Part shown: in pieces, positions 7,898-16,556 of the stretch
How the letters are laid out: every line of letters starts with the position of its first letter
Position numbering within the stretch: position 1 is the stretch's first letter
Assembly (NCBI RefSeq): GCF_000377905.1
Contig: NZ_KB898871.1
Location: 407,001-471,000 of the forward strand
Direction of reading: 5' to 3'
Source of the DNA: Thioalkalivibrio sp. ALMg11
GTDB lineage: Bacteria > Pseudomonadota > Gammaproteobacteria > Ectothiorhodospirales > Ectothiorhodospiraceae
Length of the DNA: 64,000 bases
Made by a program: the position numbers and the translations under genes
The notes under the pieces: generated by a model
Database searches by the model: none
What the model saw: the letters and a program-made list of their open reading frames with translations, nothing else
What the model was told of the DNA's origin: nothing

Positions 7898-9139
7898 ATG
7901 ACGGATCTCAAGATCAACATGCAGCGCCTGCAGCAGGACATCAACGATCTCGCGCAGATCGGGCGCGATGCCGACCGTGGCCTGCATCGTCGCGCATTCA
8001 GCGACGGCGACCGCGCCGGGCGGGAGTGGTTTCGCGGGCGTCTGGAGGCCGCCGGCCTGGATGTCTGGCAGGACGGTGCGGCCAACCTGCACGGGCGCCT
8101 GGACTACGACGGCAAGCGGCCCGTAGTGGCCATGGGCTCGCATCTGGACACCGTGCCTGGTGGGGGGCCGCTGGACGGGGCGCTGGGGGTGCTGATCGGG
8201 CTGGAGGTGCTGCGCACCGCCAAGGAGAACGCCGTCGATCTGGCCTACCCGCTCGAGGTGATCGACTTCACCGACGAGGAAGGCCGCTTCGGCGGCATGT
8301 TCGGCTCGCAGGCCATGGCCGGAAAGCTGACCCCGGAAAGCATCACTCATGCGCGCGATCTTGAGGGCGTGACCCTGGTCGAGGCCATGGCCAACTGGGG
8401 TCTGAACGCCGATGACGCCCTGGCCGCACGGCGCGATCCGCACAGCCTGCATGCCTTCATCGAGACCCATATCGAGCAGGGCCCGGTACTGGATCGACGC
8501 GGCCTCAGTGTCGGGGTGGTCGAGGCGATCACCGGGCTGTTCAAGTGGGAAGTCCGTCTGAAGGGCCAGCCCAACCACGCCGGCACCACGCCGATGGACA
8601 TGCGCATCGATCCCTTCCAGGGGCTGGCCGAATTCGGCTGCGAGATCAACCGCCTGCTGGAGGAGCACGGCAGCCCGAATTCGCGCGCCACCATCGGTCG
8701 CGTGGAGCTGGCGCCGGGTGCGGCGAATACCGTGCCGGGCACGGCGACCTTTTCCTTCGAGGTGCGCGACACCGACGAGAAGGTCCTGACTGCGCTGGCC
8801 CATGCGGCCCGCCGCACCCTGTCCAGCCTGGCGCGCCGGCGCGACCTGATGTTCGAGTTCGACGTCCTCTCCGAGATCGATCCGGTGCGCTGTGACCCCG
8901 GCGTCGTGCAGACCATCGAGGCGCAGGCCGAACGCATGGGCCTGGAGTACATCACCATGCCCAGCGGCGCGGCCCACGATACCCAGAGCATGAGCCGGAT
9001 CACCCGCACCGGCATGATCTTCGTGCCGAGCTTGCAGGGGCGTAGCCATTCCGCCGCGGAATGGACAAACTGGGAAGACATCGAGACCGGCGCCAATCTG
9101 GCCCTGCAAAGTGCCCTGGCGCTGGCGGCCCGGCAATAA
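7898..9139 (+). CDS. M20-family N-carbamoyl-amino-acid/allantoate amidohydrolase
   Basis: A 413-residue zinc hydrolase of the HyuC/AllC/beta-ureidopropionase group, which cleaves N-carbamoyl groups from amino acids or ureido acids to give CO2, ammonia and the amine. The di-metal residues are visible: GSHLDTVPGGGPLDGALGVLIGLEV (His, Asp), the TDEEGRFG pair of acids, and IETHIEQGPVLD. The dimerisation/lid segment QPNHAGTTPMDMRID and the late GAAHDTQSM are also family-typical. The ATG at 7898 follows GGAGG; a GTG at 7874 lacks this. It stands in a co-directional cluster with an isochorismatase-like hydrolase, a Na+/solute symporter and a carbamoyltransferase. The exact substrate is not known. 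Confidence 0.85.
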   Translation: MTDLKINMQRLQQDINDLAQIGRDADRGLHRRAFSDGDRAGREWFRGRLEAAGLDVWQDGAANLHGRLDYDGKRPVVAMGSHLDTVPGGGPLDGALGVLIGLEVLRTAKENAVDLAYPLEVIDFTDEEGRFGGMFGSQAMAGKLTPESITHARDLEGVTLVEAMANWGLNADDALAARRDPHSLHAFIETHIEQGPVLDRRGLSVGVVEAITGLFKWEVRLKGQPNHAGTTPMDMRIDPFQGLAEFGCEINRLLEEHGSPNSRATIGRVELAPGAANTVPGTATFSFEVRDTDEKVLTALAHAARRTLSSLARRRDLMFEFDVLSEIDPVRCDPGVVQTIEAQAERMGLEYITMPSGAAHDTQSMSRITRTGMIFVPSLQGRSHSAAEWTNWEDIETGANLALQSALALAARQ

Positions 9140-9164
9140 AACGCGACTAGAGGAACTGCCTGGA

Positions 9165-9908
9165 ATGGCCGAAAACGACAACGTCTCCCACCTGACCGAT
9201 TACGACTCCCTGGACCCGCTGCGCGAGCAGTACCAGGAGAGTCTGATCACCACGCCGGTCCTGCGTCAGGAGCTGCGGGAACACCATGTAGCGCTGTTGT
9301 GCATCGACCTGCAGTACCTGGATGCTGCGCGTGGCCACGGGGTGTTCGCGAATTCCGCCGACTCCGGCGTGCCGCTGGAGGCCCAGGAGTATTACTTCAA
9401 CCGCCTGGAGCAGACGGTGCTGCCCAATGTGCGCCGCCTGCAGGATGCGTTCCGCGAGGAGGGGCTGGAGGTGATCCATACCCGCATCCGCTCCCTGACG
9501 CACGACGGTCGCGACCGCAGCCCGGGCCACAAGCGCCTGCATCTGCATGCCGCCCCCGGCTCCAAGGATGCCGAGTTCGTCGAAGAGGTGGCCCCGGTGG
9601 GGGACGAGATCGTGCTGGACAAGACCGCCAGCGGGGTCTTCAACTCCACCAACCTGCACTACATCCTGCGCAACCTGAACATCAGCGCGCTGTTCATCGT
9701 GGGTGTGTATTCCAACGAGTGCGTGTCCACCGCCGTGCGCGATGCCTGTGACCTGGGCTTTTATGTCACGCTGATGGATGACGCCACGGCCACGGTGACG
9801 CCCGAGATGCAGAAGGCCACGCTCACCACCATCAAGGATCGTTACGCCCGGGTCATGAGCACGGACGAGGCGATCCGCGAGATCAAGAAGGTGCAGGAGG
9901 CTTCGTGA
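9165..9908 (+). CDS. Isochorismatase-family cysteine hydrolase
   Basis: A 247-residue cytosolic hydrolase with the full catalytic triad: Asp in LLCIDLQYLDAARG, Lys in VLDKTASGVF, and Cys in GVYSNECVSTAVRDA. Relatives hydrolyse amide or carbamoyl bonds (N-carbamoylsarcosine amidase, ureidoacrylate hydrolase, biuret hydrolase) or vinyl ethers (isochorismatase). Lying between an N-carbamoyl amidohydrolase and a symporter, amide or ureido hydrolysis is the likelier chemistry. The start at 9165 follows AGAGGA; its stop overlaps the symporter's GTG start by 4 bases, so translation is coupled. Confidence 0.83.
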   Translation: MAENDNVSHLTDYDSLDPLREQYQESLITTPVLRQELREHHVALLCIDLQYLDAARGHGVFANSADSGVPLEAQEYYFNRLEQTVLPNVRRLQDAFREEGLEVIHTRIRSLTHDGRDRSPGHKRLHLHAAPGSKDAEFVEEVAPVGDEIVLDKTASGVFNSTNLHYILRNLNISALFIVGVYSNECVSTAVRDACDLGFYVTLMDDATATVTPEMQKATLTTIKDRYARVMSTDEAIREIKKVQEAS

Positions 9909-11362
9909 CCGGTCTCGACGACCCGATCCTCCCGACCTCCATTGCCTGGGGGCTGCTGGCGGCGTTCAGCGTCCTCTGGGTGGTGCTGGGCTGGTGGCTG
10001 GGTCGTCACAACAAGACCGCCGAGGACCACATGCTGGCCGGGCGCAACGTGGGCCTGGCCCTGGCCACCGCCACCGCGATGGCCACCTGGGTCACCGCCA
10101 ACACAACGATGACCGCGCCGCAGCTGGCGCTGCAACTGGGCGTCTGGGGCATGCTCGGCTACTCGCTGGGTGCCCTGGGCCTGATCCTGTTCGCGCCGCT
10201 GGCGCGGCGCATCCGCGAGCTGATGCCCGCTGGCTTCACCTCCGGCGACTTCATCCGCCTGCGCTACGGCAAATTCACCTGGCGGGTGTTCCTGGTGGTG
10301 TCACTGATCTACGCCTTCGGCTGGCTGGTCTCGATGGCGATGGCCGGCGGCGTTCTGATTAATGCCCTGGCCGGAATCGACTACCGCGTGGGGATGACCG
10401 TAATCCTGACCGTCTGCGTGCTCTACACCCTGCTGGGTGGCCTGCGCGCGGTGATCGGGACCGATTTCATTCAGACCGTCATCATTATCGCGGGGGCGGC
10501 GTTCATCGCCTGGCTGACCATCGACAAGGTCGGCTTCGAGGCGATCCACTTCAACCTGATGGAAGAGCGCCCGGAGCTGCTGAACCTGCTGTTCCCGGCC
10601 GCGATCATGTTCCTGTTCAACAACCTGCTGTTCGGGGTCGGCGAGATCTTCCACTCCAATGTCTGGTGGTCGCGCGCCTTCGCCTTTGGCCGCAACGTGG
10701 GTTTCCGGGCCTACCTCTTTGGCGGCCTACTTTGGCTGCCCATCCCGATCGTGGCCGGCTTCATCGCCCTGGCCACGCCGGCGCTGGGCATCAACGTGCC
10801 CGCCGCGGACATGGTCGGGCCGCTGGTCGCCGCCGAGGTGCTGGGTCTGACCGGGGCGATCGTGGTGTTCATCGTGGTCTTCGCCGCGCTCGCCTCCAGT
10901 CTCGACTCGCTGCTGGCGGCCACCTCGGACCTGGTGACCCGCGACATCTACCGCGGCCACATCCGCCCGCATGCCAGTGAACAACACCAGTTCCGCGCGA
11001 CCAAGGTGATTGTGGTGCTGCTGGGCCTCGTGACTTGGCTGGCAGCGAGCTACCGTGGCGAGTTGCCGATCGTTGGCTCGCTGGCCGAACTTTTGTACTT
11101 CACCGGCGCCTTCGTGGCCTCCGCGATCTGGCCGATCGTCGCCGGGCTGTACTGGCAGCGGGCGAACCCGCAGGGTGCGGCCTGGTCGATGATACTGGGG
11201 TCCGGCATTGGCCTGGCCAGCTACTTCCTGATCGGATTCTATGTGGCCGCGCTGGTCGGGGCCGCTGTCTCGCTGGCCGTGATGGTGCTGAGTACCTGGC
11301 TGATGCCGCGGCCGTTCGACTGGGGCCGTCTGGCCCGTCCTGACGGGGAGGTTCCGGCATGA
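9905..11362 (+). CDS. Sodium:solute symporter (SSS family)
   Basis: A 485-residue inner-membrane protein with about 13 hydrophobic helices and the LeuT-like fold of the SSS family, which couples Na+ entry to uptake of proline, pantothenate, urea, acetate and related solutes. Family signs are AEDHMLAGRNVG near the N terminus, TWVTANTTMTAPQLALQLG in the first core helix, and SLDSLLAATSDLVTRDIYR in the region of the second sodium site. It starts with GTG in a 4-base overlap with the hydrolase and ends in an ATGA overlap with a 40-residue membrane peptide. It is probably the importer for the compound degraded by its neighbours. Confidence 0.87.
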   Translation: MTGLDDPILPTSIAWGLLAAFSVLWVVLGWWLGRHNKTAEDHMLAGRNVGLALATATAMATWVTANTTMTAPQLALQLGVWGMLGYSLGALGLILFAPLARRIRELMPAGFTSGDFIRLRYGKFTWRVFLVVSLIYAFGWLVSMAMAGGVLINALAGIDYRVGMTVILTVCVLYTLLGGLRAVIGTDFIQTVIIIAGAAFIAWLTIDKVGFEAIHFNLMEERPELLNLLFPAAIMFLFNNLLFGVGEIFHSNVWWSRAFAFGRNVGFRAYLFGGLLWLPIPIVAGFIALATPALGINVPAADMVGPLVAAEVLGLTGAIVVFIVVFAALASSLDSLLAATSDLVTRDIYRGHIRPHASEQHQFRATKVIVVLLGLVTWLAASYRGELPIVGSLAELLYFTGAFVASAIWPIVAGLYWQRANPQGAAWSMILGSGIGLASYFLIGFYVAALVGAAVSLAVMVLSTWLMPRPFDWGRLARPDGEVPA

Positions 11363-11481
11363 CGATCTCCACTACAGCCCTGTCCGTGATCGTGATCATC
11401 GCCACCCTGGTGGCAACCCTGACCCCGATCCTGCTGATTGCTTTGTTTATCCGCGACTGGAAAAAAGGATGCCTCTGGTGA
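11359..11481 (+). CDS. 40-residue single-TM peptide coupled to the symporter
   Basis: An ATG overlapping the symporter stop (ATGA) opens a 40-residue frame: a short polar start, one long hydrophobic helix (about residues 8-32, LSVIVIIATLVATLTPILLIALF) and a positive tail RDWKKG. The exact coupling to the gene before, and the GTGA or near overlap with the gene after, argue that it is translated. It could be a small accessory subunit of the symporter, as seen in some SSS systems, but no named family is recognised. Confidence 0.6.
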   Translation: MTISTTALSVIVIIATLVATLTPILLIALFIRDWKKGCLW

Positions 11482-12551
11482 ACTACACCGAAGATCCCCT
11501 GCACGTGCTCCATCCGAAAGACGGCGCCGCCGGTACCGACCGGCCGAAGGCGTTGCTGGACGCGGTGGAGGAAGACCCCGACCCGCTGCTCAAACTGGCG
11601 GCCTCGCATGTAGTCTCCAGCCAGCAGTTCTCGCGCGACGAGCTGCTGCAGCTGTTCCGCCTGGCGGCGCAGTACGAGACCACGCCGGCGCTGATGCACC
11701 TGCCACTGGCGGGCAAGATCCTGATCAGCGCGTTCTACGAGCCGTCCACGCGCACGCGGCTGTCGTTCGAGAGCGCCTGGCATCGCCTGGGCGGGTCGGT
11801 GATGTCGATCACCGACCCCAAGAGTACCGGGATCGCCAAGGGCGAATCGCTGGCGGACATCGCCGAGATGTTCAACAACTACGGCGATGTACTGGTGCTG
11901 CGCTCCTCGGACGGCGAGGCCGCGCACAACATGCTGGAGAACCTGCGCATCCCGCTGGTGAACGCCGGCAACGGCATCGACGAGCACCCGACCCAGGCGC
12001 TGGCGGACGTCTACGCCATGGCCAAGTGGCGCCCCGAGTTGTTCACCGGCGAGGTGCCCCCGGAAAAGCGCATTAAGGTCGGGATCATCGGGGTTCCCTC
12101 GCGCATGCGCACGGTGCGCTCTCTGCTGCGCATGCTGAGCCTTTTCCCTCAGGCGATCGAGGAGGTTGTGCTCGTCTCGCACGAGGACGAGAACTTCGAT
12201 CCGGGCCAGCGTGAGGAACTGGAAGAGGCCGGGATCTCGCTGCGCGTGGTGCGCGACCTGGACCCGGTGCTGCCGGATCTGGATGTCGTGTACATCAACG
12301 CGATCGCCTGGGTGGGCGACACCTTCGAATCCATGGGTGACGGTCTGAAGCTGGATCGGAACTCACCGCTGAAGGAGGGTGCGATCATCCTGCACCCACT
12401 GGCGCGGGGCGAGGAGTTGTCTACCGACCTCGATGCCACCCCGCACAACTGGTACTTCGCCCAGGCTCGCGGGGCCGTGTTCGTGCGCATGGCGCTGCTG
12501 ACAACGGTGGTGCGCCGCATCAGCGCGGTGATGGACACCCCGGACGGCTGA
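11469..12551 (+). CDS. Aspartate/ornithine carbamoyltransferase-family protein (PyrB-like paralogue)
   Basis: A ~360-residue carbamoyltransferase. It carries the carbamoyl-phosphate motif FYEPSTRTRLSFESA, the mobile loop TGIAKGESLAD, the HPTQALADVY segment and a C-terminal HPLARGEELSTDLDATPHNWYFAQ, close to PyrB but with PLAR for PLPR. It has about 45 extra residues at the N terminus. ATG 11469 is given; GTG 11478, preceded by AAGGA at good spacing and overlapping the upstream stop as GTGA, is an equally good start. In this catabolic setting it may run in either direction with carbamoyl phosphate (for example aspartate, oxamate or ureido compounds) rather than serve pyrimidine synthesis; this is inference. 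Confidence 0.8.
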   Translation: MPLVNYTEDPLHVLHPKDGAAGTDRPKALLDAVEEDPDPLLKLAASHVVSSQQFSRDELLQLFRLAAQYETTPALMHLPLAGKILISAFYEPSTRTRLSFESAWHRLGGSVMSITDPKSTGIAKGESLADIAEMFNNYGDVLVLRSSDGEAAHNMLENLRIPLVNAGNGIDEHPTQALADVYAMAKWRPELFTGEVPPEKRIKVGIIGVPSRMRTVRSLLRMLSLFPQAIEEVVLVSHEDENFDPGQREELEEAGISLRVVRDLDPVLPDLDVVYINAIAWVGDTFESMGDGLKLDRNSPLKEGAIILHPLARGEELSTDLDATPHNWYFAQARGAVFVRMALLTTVVRRISAVMDTPDG

Positions 12552-12647
12552 CGCGACCTTTTAACTGAACCGCGAGTGGCGTGGCGCGCCGGGCATGCCC
12601 TGCCCGCGCCCCGCTCGCACCAAGGAATCGACCCAAGGAGACATGCC

Positions 12648-14666
12648 ATGTGCGGCATCGCAGGAATCTTTAACGCCGACCCGACTCGCAAGGTCGACCC
12701 GCAAACCCTGGTCAACATGGCTGCGATCCAGTACCACCGCGGCCCCGACGGCTTCGGCTACCGCACCCAGGATGACCGCGGGGTGGGTTTTTCCCATGCG
12801 CGCTTGTCGATTATCGACCTGGACGAGAACCGTGGTCGTCAGCCGTTCTGCATGGACAATGGCGAGATCATGACCGCGGTCAACGGCGAGCTGTACGACT
12901 ACAAGCGCATCCGCACGGATCTCACCTCGCGCGGGGTCAAGTTCCACACCAAAAGCGACTCCGAGATGGTCATGCACCTGTACCAGCGCGAGGGCCTGGA
13001 AGAGGCGATCCGGCATTTTCGCGGGGAGTTCGCGATCTCCCTGTACGATCGCAAGCACGATCGGCTGGTCCTGATCCGCGACCGCTTCGGCATCAAGCCG
13101 CTGTACTTCACCGAGGCCAACGGCAGCTTCGTGTTCGGCTCCGAGCTGAAGGTACTGTTCGCCAACCCCGACGTGCCGCGCCAGTTCTCCGATGAAGGCC
13201 TCTACCACCAGCTGATGCAGACCATGGTGCCCGGCACCACCGCGTTCGAGGGCATCCAGCAGGTGAAGCCCGGCCATATGGTGATCGTCGAGCGCGCCCA
13301 CGGGAAGCTGAAGATCCGTCAGGAAAAGTACTGGGACATGGACTTCCCGCTGGCCTCCGAACGCCCGCCCGAGAGCGAGACCGACGAGGAATACTGGATC
13401 GAGGGCGTGCGCGACCAGCTGATGGAGGCGGTGCAGTTGCGCCTCGAGGCTGATGTCCCGGTCGCCTGCTATCTCTCCGGCGGGATCGACTCCTGCATCA
13501 CCCTGGGGCTGGCCTCGGCCAGCCAGCAGTCGCCGGTCAAGGCCTTCACCATCGGCTTCGACAATTCGGATTACGACGAGACCGCGATCGCCCGCGAGAT
13601 GGCCGAGAGCGTGGGCGCCGACCAGGACATCATGACCCTGGATGCCAATCACCTCTATGACAACTTCGAAGAGGCCCTCTGGCACGCCGAGCGCACCATC
13701 TACAACACCCTCGGTGTCGCCAAACTGCTGATGAGCCGCCACGTGAACAAGGCCGGCTACAAGGTCGTGGTCACCGGCGAGGGCTCGGACGAGCTGTTCG
13801 GCGGCTATCCGGCCTTCCGCCGCGACATGTTCCTGCACGGCCTGGACACCCTGCCGGAGGCCGACCGCCAGGCCTGGCAGCAGATGCTGAACGAGTCCAA
13901 CGAGCTGGTCTCCGGTGCGATGCTGGCCGAGGACGAGGTCAACGACCCCGATTTCACGAAGATGATGGGCTTCACCCCGTCCTGCCTGCAGCCGTGGCTG
14001 GCCGCGGCCGACCACGTTCCGGGCCTGCTGCATCCGAAGCGTCGCGAGCGCATGCAGGACTACAAGCCGGGCAAGGCCATTGCCAATGCCCTGGACGACG
14101 ACATGCTGGAAGGCCGGCATCCGCTGGACAAGGCCCAGTACGTCTGGATCAAGACCATGCTGGAGGGCCAGATCCTGACCTGGGGCGGCGACCGCATGGA
14201 CATGGCCAACTCGATGGAGGCCCGCCCGCCGTTCCTCGATCATCACCTGGCCGAGTTCGCCGCCCACCTGCCGCCGACCATGCGCATCAAGGGCTCAACC
14301 GAGAAGTACGTGCTGCGCGAATCGATGAAGGGCCTGTTGCCGAAGGTGCTCTACGAGCGCGAGAAGTTCGCCTTCATGGCGCCGCCCGCGCACACCGACC
14401 CGGTCAAGTGGGCGGCGATGAAGGCCCTGGCCGATCGCTACCTGTCCCCGGAGAAGGTCGCCGAGGCCGGGCTGCTGGACCCGGAGGGCGTGCGTCAGGT
14501 GTTCGAGCTGCACGAGTCCGAGGACACGCCGGCCGCCACTCAGGTTCAGCTGGACGCGGTGATCAACCACATGATCGGGGTCCAGGTGCTGCACGACAAG
14601 TTCGTCGCCACCGACATCCCGGCGCTGGCGCGGCAGAAGGCCGAGGAGTTCGGCTGGCACGCCTGA
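12648..14666 (+). CDS. asnB: Glutamine-hydrolysing asparagine synthetase-type amidotransferase
   Basis: A 672-residue two-domain protein. The class II glutaminase domain begins with the catalytic Cys2 (MCGIAGIFN), which fixes the start at 12648, and shows the YHRGPDGFG and NGELYD motifs. The C-terminal synthetase domain has the ATP-pyrophosphatase loop YLSGGIDS and GEGSDELFGGY. It moves amide nitrogen from glutamine to an acid, normally aspartate to asparagine. It is somewhat longer than E. coli AsnB and is nearer to the long family that includes peptide-amidating synthetases, so another acceptor is possible. It lies 96 bases after the carbamoyltransferase and ends the run with a terminator. 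Confidence 0.86.
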   Translation: MCGIAGIFNADPTRKVDPQTLVNMAAIQYHRGPDGFGYRTQDDRGVGFSHARLSIIDLDENRGRQPFCMDNGEIMTAVNGELYDYKRIRTDLTSRGVKFHTKSDSEMVMHLYQREGLEEAIRHFRGEFAISLYDRKHDRLVLIRDRFGIKPLYFTEANGSFVFGSELKVLFANPDVPRQFSDEGLYHQLMQTMVPGTTAFEGIQQVKPGHMVIVERAHGKLKIRQEKYWDMDFPLASERPPESETDEEYWIEGVRDQLMEAVQLRLEADVPVACYLSGGIDSCITLGLASASQQSPVKAFTIGFDNSDYDETAIAREMAESVGADQDIMTLDANHLYDNFEEALWHAERTIYNTLGVAKLLMSRHVNKAGYKVVVTGEGSDELFGGYPAFRRDMFLHGLDTLPEADRQAWQQMLNESNELVSGAMLAEDEVNDPDFTKMMGFTPSCLQPWLAAADHVPGLLHPKRRERMQDYKPGKAIANALDDDMLEGRHPLDKAQYVWIKTMLEGQILTWGGDRMDMANSMEARPPFLDHHLAEFAAHLPPTMRIKGSTEKYVLRESMKGLLPKVLYEREKFAFMAPPAHTDPVKWAAMKALADRYLSPEKVAEAGLLDPEGVRQVFELHESEDTPAATQVQLDAVINHMIGVQVLHDKFVATDIPALARQKAEEFGWHA

Positions 14667-14694
14667 TCACGGGCGCAAGGCTCGAGTGATACAG

Positions 14695-14728
14695 AAGGCC
14701 CCGCGGCTCTTGGTCCGCGGGGCCTTTT
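14695..14728 (+). terminator. Rho-independent terminator after asnB
   Basis: Arms AAGGCCCCGCGG and CCGCGGGGCCTT form a 12-bp stem with loop CTCTTGGT, followed by TTTT on the plus strand. It ends the marR-asnB direction of transcription 30 bases after the asnB stop. The 125 bases between it and the next hairpin hold nothing I can name. Confidence 0.88.
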
Positions 14729-14854
14729 CGTTCTTGCCGGCAGGGACAGGCGTGGTCTCGAGAGGGGATGACGCTCGCTGCCCGGCGTTCTTCCGGCGCG
14801 CGGGTGGCGCCATCACCCGTTGCCCGCCGTGCACGGGTCGCCCGCGACAGCCAC

Positions 14855-14892
14855 AAAAAAGCCGCCCGCGGCCAGGGGCCGGGGGCGGCTGA
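14855..14892 (-). terminator. Rho-independent terminator of glnA
   Basis: On the minus strand a GC-rich hairpin (GCCGCCCCCGGC pairing with GCCGCGGGCGGC, one mismatch, loop of about 4) is followed by TTTTTT. It lies just past the glnA stop at 14929. Confidence 0.8.
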
Positions 14893-14928
14893 TGGCTTCG
14901 CGGCCCCGAAGGGCCGGAAGCGGGTGCC

Positions 14929-16338
14929 TTACAGGCTGTAGTACATGTCGAACTCGATCGGATGGGTGGTCATGCGCATCTGCGTGACGTCTTCCATCTT
15001 CAGGTCGATGTAGGCATCGATCATGTCGTCGGTGAACACGCCACCCTGGGTCAGGTATTCGCGATCCTGGTTCAGGGCTTCCAGCGCCTGGTCCAGCGAA
15101 TGGCAGACCTGCGGGATGCCCTTCTCTTCTTCCGGCGGCAGGTCGTAGAGGTTCTTGTCCATCGCATCGCCCGGGTGGATCTTGTTCTGGATGCCATCCA
15201 GGCCGGCCATCAGCATCGCCGCGAACGCGAGATACGGGTTGGCGGTGGAGTCCGGGAAGCGGAGCTCGACGCGACGGCCCTTCGGGTTCATCACGAACGG
15301 GATACGCAGCGAGGCGGAACGGTTGCGCGCGGAGTAGGCCAGCATGACCGGCGCCTCGAAGCCCGGCACCAGACGCTTGTAGCTGTTGGTGGACGGGTTG
15401 GTGAAGGCATTCAGCGAGCGGGCGTGCTTGATGATCCCGCCGATGTAGTACAGCGCGGTCTCGGACAGGCCGCCGTACAGGTCACCGGAGAACAGGTTCT
15501 TGCCGTCCTTGGACAGCGACTGGTGCACATGCATGCCGGAACCGTTGTCACCAACGATCGGCTTGGGCATGAAGGTCGCGGTCTTGCCGTGGACGTGGGC
15601 CACGTTCTGGATCACGTACTTGAGGATCTGCACCTCGTCGGCCTTCTGCGTCAGGGTCGCGGGACCCACGCCGATCTCGCACTGGCCGGCGGTCGCCACC
15701 TCGTGGTGGTGCACCTCGGTCTCCAGGCCCATCTCGGTCATCACTTCGCACATGGTGGAGCGAATGTCGTGCAGGCTGTCGACCGGCGGGACCGGGAAGT
15801 AGCCGCCCTTCACGCCCGGGCGGTGACCGATGTTGCCGTCCTCGTAGACGCGCTCGGAGTTCCAGGAGGCCTCCTGGGAATCCACGCGGCAGTAGGAGCC
15901 GGACAGGGTGGTGCCCCACTTCACATCGTCAAAGATGAAGAACTCGTTCTCCGGGCCGAACAGCGCGGTGTCGGCGATGCCGGTGCTCTGCAGGTAGGCC
16001 TCGGCGCGGCGCGCCAGGGAGCGCGGGCAGCGATCGTAGCCCTGCATGGTGGCCGGCTCGACCACGTCGCAGCGGATGTTCATGGTCATGTCTTCGAAGA
16101 ACGGATCGAGGACGGCCGATTCGGCATCAGGCATCAGGATCATGTCGGACTCGTTGATCCCCTTCCAGCCGGAGATCGAGGAGCCATCGAACATCTTGCC
16201 TTCCTCGAAGGTATCTTCCTTGATTTCGTGGGCCGGCACGGTCACATGCTGTTCCTTGCCCTTGGAGTCGGTAAAACGGAAGTCGATGAAGCGAACTTCC
16301 TTTTCCTTGATCTGGTTCAGCACGTCGGCTGCGGACAT
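14929..16338 (-). CDS. glnA: Type I glutamine synthetase
   Basis: Makes glutamine from glutamate, ammonia and ATP; the central enzyme of ammonium assimilation, a cytosolic dodecamer. The 469-residue length equals the classical enterobacterial enzyme. Visible family segments are [39 protein letters not shown], and [11 protein letters not shown]. The adenylylation-site loop [10 protein letters not shown] (Tyr in NLYDLP) marks it as covalently regulated type I-beta. Start 16338 follows GGAGAT; an ATG 33 bases upstream lacks one. Upstream lie a sigma-54 promoter and two NtrC boxes. Confidence 0.97.
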   Translation of the reverse strand: MSAADVLNQIKEKEVRFIDFRFTDSKGKEQHVTVPAHEIKEDTFEEGKMFDGSSISGWKGINESDMILMPDAESAVLDPFFEDMTMNIRCDVVEPATMQGYDRCPRSLARRAEAYLQSTGIADTALFGPENEFFIFDDVKWGTTLSGSYCRVDSQEASWNSERVYEDGNIGHRPGVKGGYFPVPPVDSLHDIRSTMCEVMTEMGLETEVHHHEVATAGQCEIGVGPATLTQKADEVQILKYVIQNVAHVHGKTATFMPKPIVGDNGSGMHVHQSLSKDGKNLFSGDLYGGLSETALYYIGGIIKHARSLNAFTNPSTNSYKRLVPGFEAPVMLAYSARNRSASLRIPFVMNPKGRRVELRFPDSTANPYLAFAAMLMAGLDGIQNKIHPGDAMDKNLYDLPPEEEKGIPQVCHSLDQALEALNQDREYLTQGGVFTDDMIDAYIDLKMEDVTQMRMTTHPIEFDMYYSL

Positions 16339-16419
16339 GGGGATCTCCTTGGTCTTTACTTGGGTATTCAAAGGTGGCCGGCCGGCTCGTCGGGCCTTGC
16401 GCGGCGTCGCGGTTCATTA

Positions 16420-16435
16420 TGCAGGCATCATGCCA
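16420..16435 (-). promoter_or_regulatory. Sigma-54 (-24/-12) promoter of glnA
   Basis: The minus strand reads TGGCATGATGCCTGCA: GG and GC separated by exactly 10 bases, matching the TGGCAc-N5-TTGCa consensus at nearly every key base. It lies about 80 bases upstream of the glnA ATG, and the two NtrC boxes lie 65-105 bases further upstream, the same layout as E. coli glnAp2. Confidence 0.85.
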
Positions 16436-16499
16436 TCCGGTCCTGTTTGGCCCGGGCGCGCGAAAAACGGGCACCTGGGGCACCCCGCCGCGTCCTGAT

Positions 16500-16516
16500 T
16501 GCACTAATGTGGTGCT
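16500..16516. promoter_or_regulatory. NtrC (GlnG) binding site 1 for glnA
   Basis: TGCACTAATGTGGTGCT matches the enterobacterial NtrC consensus TGCAC-N7-GTGCA in every conserved base but the last. It sits about 75 bases upstream of the sigma-54 promoter and next to the 3' end of the CDF transporter gene. Confidence 0.85.
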
Positions 16517-16521
16517 TTATT

Positions 16522-16538
16522 TGCACAAGTTTCGTGCG
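16522..16538. promoter_or_regulatory. NtrC (GlnG) binding site 2 for glnA
   Basis: TGCACAAGTTTCGTGCG has the same TGCAC-N7-GTGC form. Its centre is 22 bases from that of site 1, two helical turns, so two NtrC dimers could bind cooperatively on one face. Confidence 0.78.
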
Positions 16539-16556
16539 CACCCTGGTGGCGCGCAC

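Noticed and set aside
8578-8588. Eleven-base match to the tRNA-Thr 3' end (CGCCGGCACCA), considered as an att copy
   Set aside because: It lies inside the M20 hydrolase gene, 25 kb on the chromosomal side of the tRNA, and codes for the conserved HAGTT motif; chance match.
7499-9181. Minus-strand frame of 560 codons
   Set aside because: Antisense to the M20 hydrolase and Fn3-like genes, which have clear motifs; the frame itself has none.
12561-14267. Minus-strand frame of 568 codons
   Set aside because: Antisense to asnB; composition of a shadow frame.
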